A DNA stretch of 47,647 nt from contig JACGCK010000299.1 of NCBI GenBank assembly GCA_014925825.1, positions 1 through 47,647 on the forward strand. Reading direction: 5' to 3'. Positions 9,941-21,028 of the stretch are shown here, piece by piece. Each line of letters begins with the position of its first letter. Positions within the stretch are counted from its first letter, which is position 1. This stretch comes from Pholiota molesta (taxonomy: Eukaryota; Basidiomycota; Agaricomycetes; Agaricales; Strophariaceae). Both the position numbers and the translations under genes were made by a program. Under the pieces are notes generated by a model that was given only the letters and a program-made list of their open reading frames with translations, searched no databases and was not told where the DNA came from.

Positions 9941-10780
9941 GGATCTCTAGGAGTTACGGGCAAGCGTCGAGCAATCGAATTACGGGTCAGCAACGCGATG
10001 ATTGCCTATGAGAAGGGGGTGGACAACCCACCGGGTGCGGAACGGCGACGAGGAAGGCGATCTGCGAGGGAGGGCGTCAGTGAGTGCGGCGCTGATTCGA
10101 CCGTCCAGGAACTACTCACATTTATCCGGCCTGAAGTCGATGTGCGCCACCTTTGCGCCCCATACAAGCGAATGCGCGGAGGACCTGCGAAATGGGCCTC
10201 GACCCATGAACGACGGCGCGAACAGCTCGGTGCCATATCTGAACAGCCGCCCATCTGTTCCCCTTACCAACGAGGACGACGACAACGGGCGGAAGGGCTA
10301 GTCAAGAAACGAGGACGGCGTGCTTGATTCCTCGGGGCACGGGTGAGTACATTCACCGGAATGTTCGTAATTTTGACTTACCCTGGCTTTGACCAGCCTG
10401 GCTGATCCAGTCGTGCAAGGGCACAGCGCCGACGTATCGCGCAGCATCGGCGAGGACGAACGGCCTTTCAGGCGCTATGAGTAGCGGTAAGCAATTATAC
10501 GGCTGCAGAGACGAGCAGCCACCTACTTACTACGCGTTCCTGAAGCTCGAAGGGCTATCTGCAGAGCGAGGACGACATTAGCGCGGTGCGTATGTCATGC
10601 TCAAGGACACGCGCTCACCTTATCTCTTAGATGACGCCGCTGTTCATTACTCGTACGCGGCATGGAATGTGATGTGCATGCTGTAGCCGACATAAAGGTG
10701 CAGCGCGTTAACGATCAGGTTTATCACTTAAGAACCACAAAAGCTCACTTGTAGGACAGCCGGATCCCATCGCCTCGACG
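9941..10780. other. Right part of spacer, no confident gene
   Basis: GC-rich sequence with splice-like strings on the plus strand: a GTGAGT...GACCAG candidate intron at about 10342-10396, and a GTAAGC...GAAG candidate at about 10488-10549. These would join short segments such as LIQSCKGTAPTYRAASA and LEGYLQSEDDISAV. No family is recognised and no long spliced frame could be built. The second large copy begins immediately to the right, at 10781. Confidence 0.35.
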
Positions 10781-10788
10781 AGTGGACG

Positions 10789-11928
10789 TGAGGAGGAGAG
10801 CAGCGCCCACCAGATGGAGCCGAACCGTCGAGCTCGGCGGGATAGAGCGAGAGAAGAGAGAAGACGAGGAGAGGAGAGCAGATGAGAGGAGAGTGGAATG
10901 AGGGAATAAGAGAGGAATCCGTAGTCTTATATATGGCCTTCGGTAGATGTGTACGTACATAGAATGAAAACGGTGGAATTGGAAACATCTCGTCCAGGGT
11001 CCGCAAGCACTAAGCGAATCTCGATCCACATCTCCTCCTCCGTTCTCTCGTCCGCGTCCGTTGCACATCCTTGCTTGTATCTGTAGACCATACCAGTTAT
11101 CAATAAGAGAACTCACAGCCCATTCCTATTACAACCAGAATACAGAAAAGCGACCTATTTATTGTGTTTCATTCAAATTTGTTATCGAGTGTAAAGCGTG
11201 CAGTTCATGTTTCTGCATTCTCAGAATTGGGAACCTCCTCTGCGCAGCGGTCAAGTACAGTCGCTACCCACACACCCCGCAACCCTTGACCCAGTAGGCC
11301 ATATTACCATGTCGTAAAACTAAGGGAAATGGCACTAACTTGCTTCTTCCATGCCTTGCTCCGAACCTAAGCATTCAGCAAATGCATCTTCTTGCAGGCG
11401 GAAAGTTCAAGCGCGCAATCTTCGCTGGCAACGCACTAGCGAGGACCCTTGATGGCACTAATAGCGGCGTTTTACGTGGCTTTTTTCAGGTCCCCGGCGA
11501 TGCGCAATGGGCTAGAAACGCGAAACGGGGTGGGAGGAGAGGGTCATGCTCGGTACGGCTATCCTTCTCTGGCCCCGTCTGGCCGCTCCCATCTTCTGGT
11601 GTACAATAGAAGCGTACCGGGGCTATGTATTACCACATTTACGAGCGTTCCAAGTGAATTTAAAACAGCGGCGGATGCGCGCTATGGTTCAATTGATTGT
11701 ATCTTGATTTCGCCGTCGTCTCGTACATCGCGCCGCATCGCGGTCGCAGCAATAAGCAAAAATGCTAGTACTTTATGTAATATACGACCCTGTTAAGTTA
11801 GATACAATTCGTGCGTTTCAAATGACGGATTGGGAGAGGAGGGGCATGTTCTTATCGATTCTCGAAGTAGTGAATATCAGAACGCCCGTCTCTGTGATCA
11901 ATTAGAATAGAAATTTGGATTCGTAGAA
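10789..11928. other. Left part of duplicated block, copy 2, no gene recognised
   Basis: This is the counterpart of 1-1136. One-base indels relative to copy 1 change or fuse small open frames (for example 115 codons at 11449-11796 here against 98 in copy 1). That is what non-coding sequence would show. No domain is recognisable. Confidence 0.5.
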
Positions 11929-12463
11929 GATCAGATACAACTAACCATGTCTGCGGCCGCCTTTCTATGTGTAATGCAAATACGTGCCATTTGGAGAACA
12001 TGTGTATTTCACCACATTCAGGCGCAGAAAAACGGTGGCACAGTACGCACGGCCCGGGCGCTTAACTCGTTCGCGGCGCGCGGCGACAAGCTACCAACGG
12101 ATTCTAAAAAAAATCTTTGATCTGCTTCAACCCATATGGAAAGATTAACTCGACGGTTGAATTTAACTACCATTTGCTGTTCCAAACTCCTTCATCAACT
12201 TTTAATAAATTGCACTTGATGACTTGCAAACAATTGCGACTGGAGTCTGGAGTAAAACCCCGATTTATAAGAGACTAGATACAGCTAACAATGACCCCTG
12301 CCGCTTTCTTATGTGTAACACAAATGTGTGCAATTTTGAAAGCAAATGTATTGCGCCATGTTCAGCACCGGCGCGCCGGCGCTTGGCCGGCGCCTAAACC
12401 AATGGCACAGTAAACACGGCGCTTGGCCTCGTTCGTGCATGGCAACAAGCTACCAACAACTCC
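11929..12463. repeat. Diverged direct repeat pair (copy 2)
   Basis: Counterpart of the pair at 1137-1671. Units lie at about 11929-12106 and 12273-12463 and share the GATACA, ATGTGTAA, GGCACAGTA and AAGCTACCAAC landmarks in order. Confidence 0.65.
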
Positions 12464-12533
12464 TTACAATGTATTTCCTCCGCGGAAAGCAGAATCTATG
12501 CAAATAAAGAGTACTAGGCTTTCAAATGTGTCT

Positions 12534-13956
12534 ATATGGCACATATATTGTGCAAAAACTATTTTACACATGTTAGGTCTATTCCCCACATGTTAAGTCG
12601 ATTTTGCAGACTTATTAACACAAGTTAGAAACACCAATTTATTTTACACATGTTCACAGTAGGTTCTTTACACTAGTTCGAAGGAAGGATTTATTTTACA
12701 CATGTTCGCAGAAATTTTTTTTACACTAGTAAGAAAGAACAAATTATTTTACACATGTTCACAATATAGATTGTATATTCTTTTACACAAGGCGAAGCGT
12801 TTACTGATGGGCGGCGTGTTCCGGCTGGCACCATCTTCCACAGCCCCGCCGTCTGATGCGCAGTGACCTATCCAATGTCAGCATGCGCCCGCCGACGAGC
12901 ACCCGCCGTCTCTCGGAGGCCCTTCCTAATATAGCGTCGTTCTGGGCGTCGCATGCCATTGTAGATCGCGTCAGTGGAGGTGGCAGTACGGATGAATTCG
13001 AACGTACCACGCACGCTTGCGCGCAGAATGTCGCAAATTTGGAAAATGCCTTATAATCTACAACGCTTATATTACGAATGTCACAAGCACATTATAATTG
13101 CATATCTCAGTCAATACATTTTCCCTTGATCTCAAATTTCATAGGGATGTAAATACACTATTGTAGAATGTTAAATTATAGTTTATTTCAGCTCGAGGGT
13201 CTGTCTGCCTAAGCTAGACACAACTTAATTTATGTGACATTATAAGGCATCACATTGGTCACAAAAATCGATTATGATTTTTAGTTGATTCATTCTTCCC
13301 CCTGCATTTGTTCAAATTGCAATATTCAGAGTGTATTGTATAGCTATATCCTCATTCAAAGTATTGACAGTGTTTGAGGCAGATAACTGCACATTTGGTG
13401 ATGGTGTGCGCGTTATAAGGATTCGTAATATAAGCGTTGTAGATTGTAAGGCACTTTCCAAATTTGCGACAAAGCTGAGCGCCGATCGGATGGCTGTGTG
13501 GGGCGGTTTGGGATGATGTCCGCTGGCGCTGCGCAGGATGTTGGCGATTGCGTGTGGGCGTGCTATAGCCTATGAAATGAATGAGATCAGAGATCAATCC
13601 ACCAGGGCCCGGCGTGCATGCCGCGGTGCGCGTCTGACAGCCTGGCTTATATTGAATGAAATATCATCAACATGTGTTGAAAGAGGATACTAGTATGAAC
13701 ATGCATAGAAAAGGCTTGCTGCATTCAACAAGTGTAATAATGCTTTAGGATTGTACTTGTGTAGGAAGCATCGTACTTGAAACACGTGTAAAAAATATTG
13801 TGGCGTTTCAACATGTGTAGAAAAATATCATGCAGATTTCCCAACATGTGTAAATTACTTCTGTGAAGGTCTCTACATGTGTAAAATGTGTGTAAACTTG
13901 CGCGAAAAACGGTGCAACATGTGTAAAATAGTTTTTGCACAATATATGTGCCATAT
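12534..13956. mobile_element. Non-autonomous TIR element (copy 2)
   Basis: Duplicate of the element at 1742-3155, carried along by the large duplication and not an independent insertion: the GTCT flanks (12530-12533 and 13957-13960) and the surrounding sequence are the same. The 41-bp terminal inverted repeats are again exact, at 12534-12574 and 13916-13956. It is 9 bp longer than copy 1, almost entirely through single bases in homopolymers between about 12700 and 13130. The mirrored subterminal TTTTACACATGTT arrays are present. Confidence 0.88.
13029..13471. repeat. Internal long inverted repeat within the TIR element, copy 2
   Basis: Counterpart of 2230-2670: arms of about 52 bp starting TGTCGCAAATTTGG at 13029 and ending at 13471. 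There are 2 bp of homopolymer length difference from copy 1. Confidence 0.75.
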
Positions 13957-13960
13957 GTCT

Positions 13961-14965
13961 ACACCGACTGGATCTGTTGTAATTGTATGGGACACTCGGT
14001 GTTTTAGTAGAAATAATATCCATGTACACGCCATTGCTTCTCTCCGGAATGAAAAACCCCTGAAAATTCACATCTAGTATGTTTTATTCGGCACTTCTGT
14101 ACTTAGCTTGAACTTTGATGATATTTCCGCTTGTGACAAAGCTTCTATTTTGCGGCTTCCTCAGAATTACGTTCACCGGACATAGCTTGTAATTTGCTGA
14201 CAATTGCCGCTCGCAACGCTTCAACCCTGCTAAACTACCATGTTCATTGTAATGGATTCCGTTCTTCCGCGAAGATCTCATTGGTGTACCGGGCAAGTAG
14301 CTGCGAGATTTATTCGTTACATTTGATATATTTAGTCACTGGTAGTTTATTGGCAATGCTTCTTATGACGTTATTAGAAAGAACCGTTCATTTGGATTTA
14401 CGGCGGTAATTTGGGGATGGAGGCAATGATCTGGATTCCGACATCCATTGTATACTTGGCTTCTTGGTGTGTCCGTGATACTGCACACGGTTGTCGAACT
14501 AATTGGCCTGATCGGACCCGAGTCAGCGATATTGAACCAGCTAAGAGAAATTACACAAAGGGATTATGTGTAAGGGAGAATTTTCTATTTTCGGAGAAGG
14601 ATAATTTGGAAATTGGAATGAGATGTGGATCGTTTGTGGAAGGAATCAATGTTGAATCTGACTCGGAAAACAGAAATATATTGAAGTAGATAAAATGACA
14701 TTAAAATAATAGTGCAAGCAGTTCAAATCTTTGGTAGGGAAGGTAGGGGGAATGTCTATCCCTGCACCATGACTTTGCAGGGGTCGGGACCAGTAACAGT
14801 AGTTTGAGTCTAAGGATTCGCCACCGTGGATCCCGAAATTTAGTAATCGGAGAAATGGTGATGGAGACGTGGAAGAATTGATCCAGCTTGGCGTTCTGGG
14901 AGTATAAAGACTGGAAACTCTTGGATGGAATCCATACCATTCTATCCCGTCCTAATGCCAAATTC
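13961..14965. other. Interval without a recognised gene (copy 2)
   Basis: Identical to 3160-4164 at a constant offset of 10801. Only short open frames without recognisable domains. Confidence 0.5.
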
Positions 14966-15791
14966 CATGTCTATTCCACGTCCACAGCCTCTCTACAATA
15001 TGATTACTGGTATCACCATTGATGTGAGTACTTTATCACATATCTTTGCAAGTAACGCGCACTGATTGAAGGTCTTTCTAGCTTTGATCATTATCTCTAA
15101 TTTAGGCGCCCATGTATAGCGGAAGGTGCGCTTCTGATCACACACATTCCCGTCGCTTCTATGGCTCTCAATTCCCATCTTAAATATCCTTCCTTTGTTA
15201 TTCAGATTCGATTTTTTGACTTCCCATGACCCATTACATAGACTCGACTGCACTCCAATATGATCATCCCGCAGGCTGCAAGCATGGCAGGTGTACCACC
15301 GAGCTCGTGCTGACATGGCCTGATCTCGTCAAGGCGCTGTCTGAGCTGTGGGTCCACCATAAGTGTGTACCTTACTCTCCTCTTCTACCTCCATTTCCGC
15401 ATCTGACACTAACACACACAGATTAGGCGCCAACCTGCTGTGTGTGGCCCGCCAGCTCGTCTTCCGGTGCAACGCACGGATCATCATCCAGTATGTGCAA
15501 CACATCTTTACGAGCTTCCGCAGGCTGTCGCGCCCCTCGAATATTGCGCCCGTCCCAAGGCGCAAGCCGAGGCACTCGACGCGGTGCCCTTCCTCGCAGA
15601 GGAGCCCGCACCCAGGCTGAGCTTCCAGAAATGAAGCACCCGGAATCAAGCACATCAACAACCTGTGCGTCTCCCACGGGCGCGATGGGCTCGTGGATGG
15701 CCCTGAGCACAAGTGAGTTCCTGCACTGGTGGACGTTGAAGAGTCGCTGACGTGTACTTTGGTCGTTAGCCTAGTTCCGATTGGCAATTTT
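14966..15791 (+). pseudogene. Possible decayed intron-containing gene (copy 2), unidentified
   Basis: Identical to 4165-4990. It has the same candidate intron (about 15363-15421) and the same frame breaks. Not recognised as any family, and it may be chance open sequence. Confidence 0.25.
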
Positions 15792-15810
15792 CATCACTGC
15801 GGCACTAATT

Positions 15811-16146
15811 CGGCGCTCAAATTCTAACTAGATATTCGGATTTCCCGCGAGCAATGGTTATGGAATCTTAGGTGGATATGGTATGTGATTGATTTGGAAT
15901 GTATTATACCGTTGCACTCAAATTCTGACTAGATATCTGGATTTCCCGTGAGCAATACTACAGCCTTGATGTACGTGATTTCGCTTTTTTTTTTGAATTT
16001 CGGCACCTGACATCAAAATTAGATATTTGGATTTCCCACGAGATGGGTGTAGATATGATTTTTGGATTTCCGACGAGCACGGTTCTGCTCTGGTACCTTG
16101 TATCGAAATAAGAGTTTTAGATTTCCCACAAGATCTTGCCTTTTCT
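15811..16146 (+). repeat. Degenerate tandem array with GATTTCCC core (copy 2)
   Basis: Exact counterpart of 5010-5345, with the same five diverged units. Confidence 0.55.
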
Positions 16147-16400
16147 GTGTAGGTGGTTTCTTGGGTTTTCAGCCGCTGATTTTGACTATTCACCATATAG
16201 GTGGACTCTGTATTTTGTATGAATTGTACAAGATCTCGCTTTGTGGTCAGTGATTTCCATTGGTTGAAAGGATTGAAAAGTTGTTGATTTCACTTTATTG
16301 CAGATTCTTGATTTTCCGTGGTTTTACGAGACCTAGCTTGCTCGGTGAGTAGTGAAGTTGAGATTATCGGAAATGAGTCTAACTGGCGGATAGATTTCGA

Positions 16401-16775
16401 GCGTGCAAGGCATTTTTCACACGAACTCGATCTTCGCCCAAACGCGCACCGTGGAGTAGGTTGTAAGTTTTTCCATTTCATTTCATTATGAACTATCTAA
16501 TCGGATTGTGTACCATAGCGGCGGATGGCCTTTGCGTGTATTTTGCGCACAAACGACAGTCTCTCACGAAAACCGCACGCAGTGGTAAGTTGTTCTATTT
16601 GCAAACTGTCTAATTGGACTTACAGTGTACATACGTAGATAGATGCGGGGAGGGCTGCACTGTGCGCGCAATGCGCCGGGGACGAGTGAGTACGTAGGTA
16701 GGTAGGTAGATAGATGCGGATAGCCTTGCCCTTCGGGGGGGCTGCACTCTGCGCGCACTATACCAGAACCCGACT
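16401..16775. repeat. Local duplications and short tandem repeats downstream of the deacetylase (copy 2)
   Basis: Counterpart of 5600-5975: two pairs of related segments and a GTAG/GATA microsatellite at about 16691-16713. The G run near 16736 is one base shorter than in copy 1. Confidence 0.5.
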
Positions 16776-16937
16776 GGAGATTGTGACCTACGCTCATTTT
16801 GAAAAACCTACCTCCGTTTAGGCAGTTTCAGCAGCAAAAACAGCCCATTTCGCCCAGGATTCGCACCGAAAATACGAACATTAGCAGCCAAACACGATGC
16901 AAAACAGCTCACCTGTCCGCCAACCCAATGCCCCAGC

Positions 16938-18916
16938 TCACGCGCACTGTCCCACCCGCCATCCTTGTCGACGACATCCACATCCTTCCCCGCACCACCA
17001 CCCCCCAATCCACCTCGACACGCCCCGGCTCCTCGCCAGCGCCGCCTGCGCCTCGGTGCCGAAATGCTCGCACCCGTCGTCGTGCACGGGCACGTCGTAG
17101 TACTTCCCCGTGAGCAGGCTCATGCGCCGCTTCGGCTCCGCGTGCAGCGGCTCGCTCGGGTAGCGCTCGCGCCGCCGCGTCACGGAGGCCGCGCGCTGCG
17201 ACGACGAGCCGCGGCGCCAGCTGCTGTGGTTCGTCGCGCTCGTGGAGGAGTCGTCCGAGTCCCACGACTCGCCACCTTCGGATTCGTCGGTCGTGGTATC
17301 GCTTTCCTGGAGGTGATAGAGATATCTTGAATGTTCTGCAATAGGATTGAGATACAAAATTTAGAGCGAGGGGAAAGCGCTTACGGGCAAGCCTTTCGTC
17401 TAGCTCGTCCCTCCCTTCTTCTTCGTCCCTACCGAATCCGAGGTGCTGTTGGACGCTCTCCCGTGGAGTATCCTGGATTTGAACAGAAGGAGCGTGCTCC
17501 AATTCTGAGAGCTGCTGTAACGCATTGGCTCTGGCAAATATGAGCGTAAACTTTGGAGTATATGAAAAACAACGCACCTAACGGCATCAAGTGACCCGTC
17601 TTTGATGTTCAAGTCCTCCATATTGTTCTCCGGCACCTCCAGCCTATACCGCGGCCCAAACCACTCAAAGTACTGGTTCCATGGAAGGACGGGATCGATT
17701 TCATTCTCGATGCCCAGCGCACATGCCGTTTCGTACGTCCAAGTTCGCGCGACGTTCTTCACCGTGTATCCGCCGCCGCCGAGAAGGATCAACGGCACGT
17801 TTTGTTTTCGCAAGAACTGCACACACGATGCGTGGCCGTGCATCGTGAGGTTAAAGCAGCCCAATTTATCGCCTGCAAGCGAATCGGAACCGCACTGCAG
17901 TATCACTGCAGATGGCCGGAAGACTTCGAGTACTTTGGTGATAACCTAACCATGTATCAGTTAGCCTGCAGAACTGAGGTAGCCTGAAACTCACCGGCTC
18001 AAAGACGCTTTTGAACGACTCGTCCGTAATTCCATCCTTCAACGGCACGTTCACAGCATACCCTTTGCCCTTTCCGCGCCCCCGGTCCTCCTGCGTACCC
18101 GTCCCGGGAAAATATTCTCCATACTTGTGAAAACTGCACGTCATCACGCGGTCGGTGGTGTAGAAGGCTTCCTCGACGCCATCGCCGTGGTGGCAGTCGA
18201 TGTCGATATAGAGGACGCGCGGGTAGGTGCGCAGGAGCTCGAGCGTGCCGAGGACGATGTCGTTGATGTAGCAGAAGCCTGAGGCTTCGCGCTTTTTGGC
18301 GTGGTGCAGCCCGCCGGCCCAGTTGATGGCGATGTCGGCGGCGCCAGATGCTATCTGGTTCGCCGCACCTGCAAATGAGGTCGGTTCGCAAAACTTTCAA
18401 ATGAGAGCATTCACAACGTACCAATAGACCCTCCCGCAGATATCGAGCAGAATTCAAAGACACCTTCGAACGCCGGATTGTCTTCTCCTACCAGGACTGC
18501 AAGGTCGACGTCAAATCAACATACACATCAACAGAAGGGAAACGTACATCTCGTGCCCTGATAAGTGAGTCTCTCCGCCGTCTCTGGTGTGACACTGTGC
18601 AGAAAGTTGACGTATTCATCGGTGTGGAACGAGCTCATGATCTCCGGCGTCGCTCGTTTCGGGCGCTGTTTCGATGTTCCCGTCAGCTCTGTCCTGCCGG
18701 GCTCTGCATACGGACGCACCAAGACATGCATTTTGTCGAGCATCCCATAGGCCGTCACCAGGTCGTGCGTAACGCGTATGCGGTGTGGCTTCATCGGGTG
18801 TCCGAGCCCGTAAGTGTACGCCCCGACGTCGGCTGTGAGTTTGGTCAGAACTTGAGCACTGCGTAAAGCTCTGTAGACGAACTGTCGTAGTAGTAAGCTA
18901 CTTTTCTGTTAGACAT
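16938..18916 (-). CDS. Class I histone deacetylase (Rpd3-type), copy 2
   Basis: Zinc-dependent deacetylase of histone N-terminal lysines, expected in nuclear Sin3-type corepressor complexes. Seven exons (18883-18916, 18548-18832, 18422-18496, 17995-18368, 17578-17945, 17385-17530, 16938-17335) sum to 1680 nt, or 559 aa. The start [11 protein letters not shown] joins [18 protein letters not shown] as in Rpd3. Catalytic features are present: His153-His154 in [19 protein letters not shown], zinc ligands Asp189 and His191 in [11 protein letters not shown] and Asp277 in [12 protein letters not shown], and Tyr316 in LLGGGGYT. Cys190 replaces the usual small aliphatic residue. The tail after about residue 430 is serine- and acid-rich. 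An extra C in the run at about 17001-17006, compared with copy 1, shifts the last about 22 codons to a cysteine- and tryptophan-rich ending ([11 protein letters not shown]) with an early stop. The catalytic domain is unaffected. This is probably the working copy, because copy 1 carries a nonsense codon. The Rpd3 versus Hos2 assignment rests on memory of family sequences. Confidence 0.9.
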
Positions 18917-19137
18917 GGTTTCTCTCGTGTGCACGGCGAACAGTGCACGGCGAACAGAAGAGAGATGGCGGTGGTGGTGCGAGATCGATGCGCGAGCGCT
19001 CGTCTCTGTTGGGAGAAAAGGGTGTCACATGCCAAATTATGACTCCGGACCGGAATACCGCCCCTGAGTTCTGCCAGTGAGCGGCGAGTGCTGGTCAAGC
19101 GCTGTTTGAGCGCTGTCATCGCCAAAAGAGCGCCATC

Positions 19138-19443
19138 TACTTATAGGTGAAGAAATCCTATAAGTTCTGCTAAGATCCCATACATTGGTCAAAACACCAT
19201 AAAATGCTCGGAACACTTCTGACGTTTGCAAGGCAGTTCTATACATAATAGAATTCATTAGAATGCAAGTGATCATTACAAGGGTTTGTTGAGGTGGAAT
19301 CCTACACGAGGAATTTGAGAGTTACAAGTCCTTGGAAAGCTCGAAAACTTTACAAATAAATCTCATTATATTCTCTATCTTGTAGCCGTACAATCCCATC
19401 AAAATCCCATGCAACACTGTAAGATTGGATGAAATGTGAAATA
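19138..19443. repeat. Dispersed repeat, member A
   Basis: About 300 bp clearly related, in the same orientation, to 38352-38690. Shared runs include CATAAAATGCTCGGAACAC, TTCTGACGTTTGCA, GTGATCATTACAAGGGTTTG, GAGGAATTTGAGAGTTACAA and TCTTGTAGCC. It has neither terminal inverted repeats nor a coding frame. It may be a solo LTR fragment or a short non-autonomous element. It begins about 70 bp beyond the right end of the large duplication. Confidence 0.75.
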
Positions 19444-20176
19444 GTTTCCATCGTCTTGCCCGGAATGTTATTGATACAAGTGGTTGTAATATGCTAGAAA
19501 GCGCCGCACTTTACGATCAGAGCGCAACTTTTCTCGCATCCCTCGGATAAGAAAGTGAGTCCCATGAGCAAAGTGACAAACTGAATACATTGACCGGCGG
19601 AGAGAAGAAAGCTCAAAAGGATAAAATGACGTCAGTGTCGGCACTTTCTTGCTCGTTTTGGAGATTTGGGTTGACCAACTGATTTCGAAAATCGGAGAGC
19701 GGACGCCGGAGGTTGGTATCCGCTTTGAGTTGTCCCACAGAAAAAAGGTGTAATCCAGGGTTCTGACCGCGTTCAACCAGCTATGATTCCGTGAGTAACA
19801 TGGAAGCGCCGGTGTAGGTAGAACAGATGCTAGCAAGTCCTTTCCGCGCATTAATTGGGAATCGCTTTGCACTTAGCTTTTCCACCTGTTTGTCGATACC
19901 AAGTACAAAGTTATAAATATGCAAGGTAGATCTACACTTCATAATGACGGGAAGAATTGCTATTGAATAGGCATCCAGATCAATGATTGTAAATTAGAAT
20001 ACTAATAGTCTACCCCGAAGCCGGTTAGAGGCGGAGAGAAGAGCAAAAACTCGCAACGAAGGAACAGCCGCTGGAGAGATCACTTGGACCTGCCGAATTG
20101 TATTGCGTACGTCAAAGTCCTTTGCCGTTGAATTTTTTCTGACCAATTGCCTTCCTAATAATCTGCCATGTTTGCG
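19444..20176. other. Intergenic, no gene recognised
   Basis: A 134-codon open frame (19468-19872, minus) has no recognisable domain and no supporting splice structure. The right part is the probable upstream region of the small secreted protein gene at 20314. Confidence 0.4.
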
Positions 20177-20184
20177 TATAAAAG
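20177..20184 (+). promoter_or_regulatory. TATA box of the small secreted protein gene
   Basis: TATAAAAG lies 137 bp upstream of the ATG at 20314, at a distance compatible with a short 5' leader. No competing gene on this strand starts nearby. Confidence 0.6.
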
Positions 20185-20313
20185 CCATGGGTATTCTCCA
20201 ACTACTCTCCAGAGTCAAGTAGCACTGGCATCGTATGTGTTCTGACTTGCAGAGCTTATCAGCATTTCGAGCGCTGACGATCTTTGTTTTATTACGACTT
20301 ACGGTTGAACCAG

Positions 20314-20675
20314 ATGATTCTAAACAACCTCAAGGTGTTCCTCGTCGTGATCTCTGCCGTCGGGCTTGCGGCTGCCCAGGCACAGTGCAACAACGACAAC
20401 GACTGCCCAGGCAGCGAGGTCTGTTGCTCGGCCAACGTATGTATACTTCCACCACTGCGACTAAATTCCACCTACACTCACGCGCTGCCTTTGTTAGTTT
20501 GGCGAAGGCGGAGAAGCCACCCTCTGCATTCCCCAAAACCAATGCGTCAATGTACGTTGTGCAACTGAATATAATTCCGAGTCGATGGTTACTGAACAAT
20601 CTGTATCGAACACAGAGCTTGTGCTTCGAATCCTTCAATGGGAGGATGACCGATGGAACCTGCGATGGTGGCTAG
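20314..20675 (+). CDS. Small secreted cysteine-rich protein
   Basis: Three exons (20314-20436, 20498-20551, 20616-20675), both introns in phase 0 with GTATGT/TTAG and GTACGT/ACAG borders, give 78 aa. The N-terminus is a typical signal peptide (MILNNLKVFLVVISAVGLAAAQAQ) with likely cleavage after AAAQA or AQAQ. The mature part of about 55 residues has eight cysteines in a C-x6-C-x6-CC-x11-C-x5-C-x2-C-x12-C pattern, suggesting four disulphides. No homology is recognised. The size, signal peptide and cysteine content fit fungal effector-like or surface small secreted proteins, but the function is unknown. A TATA box lies 137 bp upstream. The downstream neighbour on the opposite strand is the amino-acid permease, with convergent ends at 20675 and 21029. 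The ATG chosen is the one giving the signal peptide; the longer open frame upstream (20235) is in another frame. Confidence 0.85.
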
Positions 20676-21028
20676 TTGCATTCAAGTCTTTCGAGCTTGA
20701 TATGTGCGCAGTTGAAATGGAAGGAAACCACAGAAAACGAAGACCAATTGTATTATTTTGAATAACACTGTGTAGTGTGAAATGTGAATATTTGAATGCT
20801 TGCTTTGCAAACGTATCTATGAGGCTTTCGAATTATGGAGCAATCAATCACTGCTCACTATACTATTTCCAAGACACCAAGATGCTGAGGAAGATATGCA
20901 TACGCTTGACGGGCATGGAATAGGGCGTTGACATCCCGCTGGCCCTCGAAAGAAAACCACAAGAGAATCATTGGCGAAATAATAATAACACCGCTGTATT
21001 TAGACATAACAGAGCATCACGGGAGAAC

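Larger units (their letters stand above)
10781..19069. repeat. Tandem segmental duplication, copy 2
   Basis: Second copy of the block at 1-8277, in the same orientation. It begins with AGTGGACG at 10781 and loses similarity after GAGT at about 19069. It is slightly longer than copy 1 because copy 1 lacks single bases in several homopolymers. Its right end falls about 70 bp before a dispersed repeat (19138-19443) that has a relative at 38352-38690. Confidence 0.95.

Noticed and set aside
9494..10327. 277-codon open frame on the plus strand in the spacer
   Set aside because: It runs through the diverged 0.4-kb repeat, is arginine-rich as GC-rich DNA tends to be, and has no domain, intron or start context.
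19468..19872. 134-codon minus-strand frame
   Set aside because: No recognisable domain, initiation context or splice structure. Intergenic DNA upstream of the small secreted protein gene.
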